From: JBBDRJ01 sp963766295
GTDB lineage: Bacteria > Actinomycetota > JAICYB01
Length of the DNA stretch: 64,000 nucleotides
Assembly: GCA_963766295.1 (NCBI GenBank)
Contig: CAVXYW010000001.1
Location: 682,001-746,000, forward strand
Direction: 5' to 3'
Positions within the stretch are counted from its first letter, which is position 1. Each line of letters starts with the position of its first letter. Made by a program: the position numbers and the translations under genes. This document shows, piece by piece, positions 58,864 to 64,000 of the stretch. The notes beneath the pieces were generated by a model. That model was not told the DNA's origin. It ran no database searches and worked only from the letters and a program-made list of their open reading frames with translations.

Positions 58864-59570
58864 CGGAATGTGATCGCGGCGACGAGGCATGTGATCGCGG
58901 CCCACACTCCCAGCGTTGCAAGGGAGCCGGTGTCCCACGCGGCTTCGGAGAGCGCAGCTCTCACCGCGGTTGCCAACGGTTCTGCAGGAAGCGCGCGCGC
59001 GAAGTTGGCGACGCCGTCCGGAAGTCGCGACAGCGGAACGACGATGCCGCCGAGCAAAAGGAACAGGAGAAAGAGCGCGTTCGCTACGGCAAGGTTCGTC
59101 TCTGCTCTCAGGCGTCCGGCCAGAAGGAAACCTAAGCCCCCGAATGCCGCCGTACCGAGGGCCAGCGCCACGACGGCAGATGAAGCGCTGGCTTGGGGCG
59201 ACCATCCCAAAGCGAAGGCTGCACCGACGACGACGCCGGATTGGAGTGCAACGAGGACTAGCAAGCTGGCCGTCTTGGCGAGGAGCAAACCGCTTCGCCC
59301 GAGCGGAGTTATTCCCAACCGTCGCAGCACGCCGGCGTGACGCTCGAAACCGGTAGCGATGCTGAGATTGGTCATCGCGCTCGAAATTATCGAGAGAGCC
59401 AGCACGCCCGGTGTTAGGAAGTCGACCGCGCGTCCTTCGTGAGGAAGAACGTCCACGAAAGAAAAGAAGACGAGGATCCCGACCGGGATGATCAGCGAAA
59501 CGAGCAAGCTCTCTCCCCGGCGGAGGGTGAGGGTCAGTTCGATGCGGGCCTGGGCCGAAATGCGCTTCAT
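58854..59570 (-). CDS. ABC-2 type transporter permease
   Basis: 238 residues with six membrane segments; NLSIATGFERHAGVLRRLG and RLPDGVANFARALPAEPLA (the typical ABC-2 permease PxxP region before the last helices) are visible. ATGA overlap with the ATPase gene upstream. An exporter of unknown substrate (drug, lipid or polyketide). Confidence 0.88.
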   Translation of the reverse strand: MKRISAQARIELTLTLRRGESLLVSLIIPVGILVFFSFVDVLPHEGRAVDFLTPGVLALSIISSAMTNLSIATGFERHAGVLRRLGITPLGRSGLLLAKTASLLVLVALQSGVVVGAAFALGWSPQASASSAVVALALGTAAFGGLGFLLAGRLRAETNLAVANALFLLFLLLGGIVVPLSRLPDGVANFARALPAEPLATAVRAALSEAAWDTGSLATLGVWAAITCLVAAITFRWD

Positions 59571-60502
59571 TCGGCTTCACTCTCAGGTCGATCGCCGGTA
59601 AGGTCGAGGTAGACCTCCTCGAGCGAACGGGCGCCGACGTCCAAAGAACGGAACAGAACTCCGCGTGCTGCGAGCCAAGTAGCGAGCCGCGATATCAAGT
59701 GCGGAGTCGGGTCGTCGGATTCAACGCGATAGGTGCGAGGTGCCGTCGACGTCACCGACACACCGAGCGCTGCGGTCAAACCATCAGGATCGATTTGGGA
59801 GGCCGTCTCGAATGTGATCCGCGCGTCCTTTCGCGCGGCGAGTTCGGCCGGGCTCCCGAGTGCGACGAGCTCGCCGCGCGAAAGGATCGCAACGCGGTCC
59901 GCCAGCTTCTCCGCCTCGTTGATGAGATGCGTGGTGAGCACGATCGTGGCGCCACGACGCTTCAATCCGGCGACTATGTCCCACGTCGTTCGTCGTCCCT
60001 CTATGTCCATCTCTGCCGTTGGCTCGTCGAGGAACAGAAGGTCGGGCCGACCGACCAATGCGAGAGCGAGTGACAGACGGCGACGCTCGCCACCAGACAA
60101 ACGGCGATATGTGGTCTTGCGCACGCGATCGATGCCTATGCGCTCCATCAGTTCTCTTGGGTCTTCGGGATCGTCGTAGAACGAGGCGAAGAGCCGGACG
60201 GCCTCTTCGGCTCTGATCCCGGCGTAGAGGTCGCCTTCCTGCGGCATCACTCCGACCCGATGAGAAACGCCGCGAGCCCCGGGATCATCGCCGAGGACGC
60301 GCACCTTGCCCGAATCGAGTTTGCGCAGGCCTTCGAGGATCTCGACCGTGGTCGTTTTGCCGGCGCCGTTCGGGCCGAGGATCACGAAGATCTCGGCAGG
60401 CAAGACTTCGAAGGAGATATCGCGTACGACGGTGTGCGGGCCGTAGGCCTTCACGAGCCCCTCTACCTCGATGAGGCCACTTTGCGGTGACTCTTTCGTC
60501 AT
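59567..60502 (-). CDS. ABC-2 type transporter ATP-binding protein
   Basis: 311 residues: Walker A LGPNGAGKTTTVEIL, signature RRLSGGERRRLSLA, Walker B LLFLDEPTAEMDIE, His switch TTHLINEAE. The C-terminal extension is typical of DrrA/CcmA-like exporters. Overlaps the polyprenyl synthase gene by ATGA, suggesting a three-gene unit with the permease. Confidence 0.92.
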   Translation of the reverse strand: MTKESPQSGLIEVEGLVKAYGPHTVVRDISFEVLPAEIFVILGPNGAGKTTTVEILEGLRKLDSGKVRVLGDDPGARGVSHRVGVMPQEGDLYAGIRAEEAVRLFASFYDDPEDPRELMERIGIDRVRKTTYRRLSGGERRRLSLALALVGRPDLLFLDEPTAEMDIEGRRTTWDIVAGLKRRGATIVLTTHLINEAEKLADRVAILSRGELVALGSPAELAARKDARITFETASQIDPDGLTAALGVSVTSTAPRTYRVESDDPTPHLISRLATWLAARGVLFRSLDVGARSLEEVYLDLTGDRPESEAE

Positions 60503-61536
60503 CGGTTGCGCATCGTTGCGCGCTCGGCCAGCTCTCGAAGCTGGATTTCGGCGTCTGGTTCCAGGTTCCCGTTGGCCAATGCCTTGGTTGCTTGCTCGGC
60601 AAGATCTGCGATGAGTTCGTTGGTGCGATCGAGCGCTCCGGAAGCCGTAATCACTTCTCTGATCCTGTCGGCGTCCTCGTGCGTAAGTTCAGAGTTGCCG
60701 ACCCACTTCTCGAGTTCGTCGCCTTGACTTCCCGTCGCAAGAACTCGTGCCTTCGCGAGCAACACGGTTTGCTTCCCCTCACGCAGATCACCGTCGCCGT
60801 CCTTGCCCGTTTGCGTCGGATCACCGAACACACCGAGAACGTCATCGCGGATCTGGAAGGCTTCACCCAAGGGACGGCCGTATTCGTCGAGCGTGTTGAT
60901 CACCGCGTCGTCGTCGGTCGCCAGTAACGCGCCGATGACGAGGGGATCGGCCACGGAGTACCCGCCTGACTTCAAAGCACCGATTCGTCGCGCAACGTCT
61001 TCATCGGCTTCCCCGCGGTATGCAGCGAGCAAGTCCAAGTACTGCCCGCCGATCGCGTGCAAGCGCATGCGGTCGTATCGATCCGAAGCTCGCATCGTTG
61101 CCTCGATCGGGAAGCCGGCCGAGTAGAAAAGGCGGTCGGCCAGCACGAAGCCCAAGAGTCCGGTGAGGATCGCCGCGGACGTTCCGAAGCGCACCGGGTC
61201 TCCGCGGTGAGGGACACCCGCGGCCAGCTCGGCCAATGCGCGGAACGTAGTGGCGCGGCTACGCCGCGATGACGATCCGTCCATCACGTCGTCGTGAATG
61301 AGAGCGAAGGTGTGGAGGAGCTCGAGAGAAGCGCCGGCTCTGATGATCGATGGAGAGTCCGTGCCGCCGGCGGCTCGGTGTCCCCAGTAGCAGAAAAGAG
61401 GACGAAGTCGCTTTCCGCCGGCCGAGATGAGCGCTTCGATCTCGTCGAGCAACGGATGCGCTTCTTGGTCCAGCGTTTCGCGCTCGGTTTCCAGATAGCG
61501 CAGAAGCGTTCGCGTGATCTTTGTCGCTATATCCAT
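60499..61536 (-). CDS. Polyprenyl diphosphate synthase
   Basis: 345 residues from ATG 61536 (ATG 61554 is an alternative six codons upstream). Aspartate-rich motifs: first DDVMDGSSSRR, second IRDDVLGVFGD; substrate-binding GGKRLRPLFC. The DDVLG form of the second motif occurs in actinobacterial geranylgeranyl/polyprenyl synthases (IdsA-like). Chain length cannot be read. It makes the isoprenoid tail for menaquinone or carotenoid/lipid, and links to heme O farnesylation by the divergent ctaAB gene. Confidence 0.92.
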   Translation of the reverse strand: MDIATKITRTLLRYLETERETLDQEAHPLLDEIEALISAGGKRLRPLFCYWGHRAAGGTDSPSIIRAGASLELLHTFALIHDDVMDGSSSRRSRATTFRALAELAAGVPHRGDPVRFGTSAAILTGLLGFVLADRLFYSAGFPIEATMRASDRYDRMRLHAIGGQYLDLLAAYRGEADEDVARRIGALKSGGYSVADPLVIGALLATDDDAVINTLDEYGRPLGEAFQIRDDVLGVFGDPTQTGKDGDGDLREGKQTVLLAKARVLATGSQGDELEKWVGNSELTHEDADRIREVITASGALDRTNELIADLAEQATKALANGNLEPDAEIQLRELAERATMRNR

Positions 61537-61609
61537 CGGTGAAGTCTGCCCCATGGGAGCAAAGACACCGGCGCGTGGCCTCGCGGGCTCAGATAGGGTT
61601 GCCCCGCCG

Positions 61610-61815
61610 ATGAGCCAGGGGCTCCAACGATTCCGCCGGCTTGCGCTCGGCACCGCGATCGCAACCCTCGCTCTAACCGGCGTGGGCGGACTGGTCCGCG
61701 GTACCGGGTCCGGTTTGGGCTGCCTGGACGAGTGGCCGAAATGCCGCGGCGGCTGGATCGCACCGATCGAATACCACGCGCTCATCGAATACGCGCATCG
61801 TGCGCTGGCCGGGAA
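61610..61815 (+). pseudogene. ctaA: CtaA N-terminal segment, out of frame with the rest by one base
   Basis: From ATG 61610 this frame encodes the start of heme A synthase: LTGVGGLVRGTGSGLGCLDE and the heme-ligand motif IEYAHRALAG. At about 61811-61815 (GGGAA) the reading frame changes by one base, and the next helix VVVLIVVLVLAARRW continues only in the following frame. Removing one base of the GGGAA restores a perfect CtaA. Either a true frameshift mutation or a sequencing/assembly error. Confidence 0.8.
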
Positions 61816-63398
61816 TCGTCGTCGTCCTCATCGTTGTGCTTGTTCTTGCAGCTCGTCGCTGGGTAGGGGAGCGACGATCGCTTTTTTACCTCTCGGCGTC
61901 GGCGCTCGTAGTTGTGGTCGCACAAGCTTTGCTCGGCCGTGAAGTTGTTACTTCGGGTCTTCACGCTGCGCTCGTCACCGCGCACTTCTTGCTCGCGCTG
62001 GCACTGGTCGGTTTAGTGACGATCGTTGCTGCGTCCTCGTACTCGTTGGGACAACCAAGCGCTGTCGAAAAGGCGCAGCTCCGTTTAGCGCGAACGTCGA
62101 TCGGCGCAGTCGTTGCGCTCTTGCCGGTGCTCGTGCTCGGAGCTTATGTACGCGAGAAAGGCGCGGGCTCCGCGTTCGGCGACTGGCCGCTCATGGGCGG
62201 CGAGCTGATCCCGTCGTTCGACGCACCAGGGGCCGGCTTGCACTTCGCACATCGGCTTCTAGTGCTGCTGGCATCGGGTCACCTGATCGTTCTTGCGCTT
62301 CGGGCGCGCTCCGACGATCGGCGCGATGTGCGTGTCCTCGGAATCGGCGGGCTGCTTCTCTTCTTTGGACAGGCTCTCGTGGGAGCCGCGAATGTTTGGA
62401 CCGGCCTGCAACCGGCCGCTGTCGTCGGACACTCGTCGCTCGCGTATGTGACGTGGGCTGCCTACGTGGCTCTCGTTGTTGTTTCGCGGTACGGCGCTCA
62501 AAGCGGAGGAGGTTCCGCACCGCTGATCCGAAAACCCTTCGCAAGCGTTCGCGCCTACGCGAACCTCACGAAGCCGCGCATCATCATCCTGCTTCTCGTC
62601 ACGACGGTTCCGGCGATGGTGCTCGCACAACGCGGCATGCCGCCGCTTTGGTTGATGGGCGCGACTTTGCTCGGCGGGATGATGACGGCCGGCAGTGCGA
62701 ACGCTCTTAATCAGTATCTCGAGCGCGACATCGACGAGAAGATGCAACGAACCCGCAAACGCTCCCTTCCATCGCATCTGGTGGATCCAACGCGAGCACT
62801 CATCTTCGCGATCGCTCTCGGCCTCGCCGGGTTCGTTTGGCTGACCGTTGTTGTGAATCTGTTGAGTGCGATCCTTGCCGTGAGCGCGATCGCTTTCTAC
62901 GTCCTCGTTTACACACTTCTGCTGAAACGATCGACTCCCCAGAACATCGTCATCGGAGGTGCGGCCGGAGCCGTGCCTGTGCTCGTCGGTTGGGCCGCCG
63001 TAACCGGAACCATCGAAGCACCGGCTTGGGTGATGTTCGCGATCATCTTTCTTTGGACGCCCCCGCATTTCTGGGCTCTCGCGATGCGTTACCGGGACGA
63101 CTACGCCGCTGCCGGCGTCCCCATGCTCCCCGTCGTTCGAGGCGATGATGCGACGACGCTGCAGATCTTCCTTTATGCGGTCGTGCTGGTCGTCTCGACC
63201 TTGGTCTTGTCTCCCGTCGGCGGTCTGGGTGTCTTGTATGCGGCCAGTGCAGCGGCTCTTGGCGGAGGGTTCATCTATAAGGCCGTACGTCTCCGGCTGG
63301 CTCCGAGCGCGGCCTCGGCCGTGAAGCTCTTCCGTTACTCGATCACCTACCTTGGCCTGCTGTTCGCAGCGATCGCGGTCGATCGGCTCGTTTGGTGA
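61800..63398 (+). CDS. Heme A synthase-protoheme IX farnesyltransferase fusion (CtaA-CtaB), 5' end frameshifted
   Basis: 532 residues in this frame; with the upstream segment the whole protein would be about 595 residues. Residues 1-240 are the remaining CtaA, with heme-ligand histidines in LHAALVTAHFLLAL, LHFAHRLLVLLAS and GHSSLAYVTW. Residues about 250-530 are a UbiA-type CtaB with ANLTKPRIIILLLVTTVP, NALNQYLERDIDEKMQRTRK (Asp-rich motif) and WTPPHFWALAMRYRDDYAAA. Makes heme O then heme A for aa3-type oxidase. The GTG at 61800 is probably not the true start. Confidence 0.9.
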   Translation: MRWPGIVVVLIVVLVLAARRWVGERRSLFYLSASALVVVVAQALLGREVVTSGLHAALVTAHFLLALALVGLVTIVAASSYSLGQPSAVEKAQLRLARTSIGAVVALLPVLVLGAYVREKGAGSAFGDWPLMGGELIPSFDAPGAGLHFAHRLLVLLASGHLIVLALRARSDDRRDVRVLGIGGLLLFFGQALVGAANVWTGLQPAAVVGHSSLAYVTWAAYVALVVVSRYGAQSGGGSAPLIRKPFASVRAYANLTKPRIIILLLVTTVPAMVLAQRGMPPLWLMGATLLGGMMTAGSANALNQYLERDIDEKMQRTRKRSLPSHLVDPTRALIFAIALGLAGFVWLTVVVNLLSAILAVSAIAFYVLVYTLLLKRSTPQNIVIGGAAGAVPVLVGWAAVTGTIEAPAWVMFAIIFLWTPPHFWALAMRYRDDYAAAGVPMLPVVRGDDATTLQIFLYAVVLVVSTLVLSPVGGLGVLYAASAAALGGGFIYKAVRLRLAPSAASAVKLFRYSITYLGLLFAAIAVDRLVW

Positions 63399-63456
63399 CT
63401 TGGTTGAGCGCACCTTCCTGTGTTGTCATGCTTCCGGTCTGATGGAGTCCTTTCTG

Positions 63457-64000
63457 ATGAAGTCTTGGCGACGCCTTCGTTGGCTCATCCCGGCCGGCTT
63501 TCTGCTGGCGACTGTGGCATGCGGTAAAACTCCGGAAACTACCGAGCAAGCGCGTGGCGTCCTTTCGGGAGTGAACATCGTGCTCGCGATGACCGTCGTC
63601 CTCGTGGTCATCGCCGGCGGACTTTTGATCGGTGCGTTCGGGTTCGATCGGTTCGTGCGGTCGCGCAAACGGCTCGCCGAAGTGCCCGCGGAACCGGAGG
63701 AGGAAGGCGACGAGGTCGTGGCCGGTATCACAGTCGGTCGGGCAGGCGTTCCGCGCTGGCTGTACGCGTTCTACGTCCTCATCCCGGTCTTCGCGATGCT
63801 TTACGTTTTCACGAACATCCCGATCGAAGCCGACGAAGCTGGCGCTGAACCGACTGCAACGCCGCAGGGCCCATGCACCGAGTGCACGATCGTCGCCAGC
63901 GGAATCGCTTTCGACCTCGATGAGATCATCGCTCCAGCGGCGACCGACATCACCGTGACATTCGATAACCAGGACACCGGAGTGCCGCACGACTTCACGG
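63457..64000 (+). CDS. Cupredoxin-domain membrane protein, oxidase subunit II-like (3' end outside window)
   Basis: 181 residues visible from ATG 63457 (ATG 63442 also possible). Lipoprotein-like signal RWLIPAGFLLATVACGK, two membrane helices (about 42-65 and 104-124), then a cupredoxin-like domain with CTECTIVASGIAFDLDEI and TFDNQDTGVPHDFT. Two helices plus a cupredoxin is the layout of cytochrome oxidase subunit II, but the domain sequence is closer to plastocyanin/EfeO-type cupredoxins. It lies directly behind ctaAB and could open an oxidase operon. Confidence 0.75.
   Translation, partial: MKSWRRLRWLIPAGFLLATVACGKTPETTEQARGVLSGVNIVLAMTVVLVVIAGGLLIGAFGFDRFVRSRKRLAEVPAEPEEEGDEVVAGITVGRAGVPRWLYAFYVLIPVFAMLYVFTNIPIEADEAGAEPTATPQGPCTECTIVASGIAFDLDEIIAPAATDITVTFDNQDTGVPHDFT

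Noticed and set aside
62259..63413. 384-codon minus-strand open frame across ctaB
   Set aside because: Antisense of a clear UbiA-type sequence with all motifs.

Overview
The window is about 60-65% GC, densely coded on both strands (no gene-free gap over about 300 bp), with many ATGA/TGATG couplings and GTG/TTG starts. The gene content points to a member of Actinomycetota or a close relative: radA-carD-PIN/TRAM-ispDF-cysS-rlmB order, an F420-type luciferase-like oxidoreductase, a DipZ-like CcdA-thioredoxin protein, fatty-acid/SCP-x type acyl-CoA genes and a GlxR/CRP-like operator. Its respiratory genes are not those of textbook actinobacteria: cytochrome b is split (b6 plus subunit IV) and cytochrome c maturation uses System I. 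I therefore think of a deep-branching or uncultured lineage; the assignment is inference. There is one tRNA (Thr, TGT). I saw no rRNA, CRISPR or insertion sequence.

Layout. 1-3.6 kb: a CorA-type transporter cut by the window edge, nicotinate phosphoribosyltransferase, and two tandem paralogous lipoproteins. 3.7-10.5 kb: the housekeeping run radA, carD, PIN/TRAM, ispD, ispF, cysS, rlmB, DUF971. 10.5-16.1 kb: a Kelch protein, acyl-CoA thioesterase, tRNA-Thr and a four-gene acyl-CoA operon (hotdog protein, acyl-CoA dehydrogenase, DUF35, SCP-x thiolase). 16.2-22.8 kb: an exonuclease/phosphatase-fold protein, an SGNH plus MBOAT O-acylation pair, a methyltransferase and an ACP-ligase-reductase cassette. 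22.9-26 kb: metallopeptidase, HAD hydrolase, crotonase, alpha/beta hydrolase.

26-36 kb is a branched-chain-amino-acid-type (Liv) transporter rebuilt by gene fusion: LivH-LivM in one protein, then an MFS transporter fused to both ATPases (MFS-LivF-LivG), a lipoprotein, and on the opposite strand two tandem membrane-tethered binding proteins. 36-45 kb holds an F420-type oxidoreductase, a lipoprotein, a DM13 protein divergent from a two-component system, a catalase-like peroxidase, an ArsR-SRPBCC pair with an obvious operator, a DipZ-like protein and trehalose-phosphatase.

45.4-64 kb is respiratory. A seven-gene quinol:cytochrome c reductase operon (membrane protein, 2[4Fe-4S] ferredoxin, cytochrome b6, subunit IV, Rieske, diheme cytochrome c, membrane protein) has a perfect TGTGA-N6-TCACA palindrome upstream. 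Next is a System I cytochrome c maturation operon (accessory protein, ccmABCDEF, short ccmI-like) whose CcmE carries Cys instead of the heme-binding His. Divergent from it is a ccoN-ccoO-ccoQ-like set in which the CcoN homologue has lost nearly all heme and copper ligands. An ABC-2 exporter, a polyprenyl synthase, a CtaA-CtaB (heme O/heme A synthesis) fusion broken by a one-base frameshift, and the start of a cupredoxin-like membrane protein finish the window.
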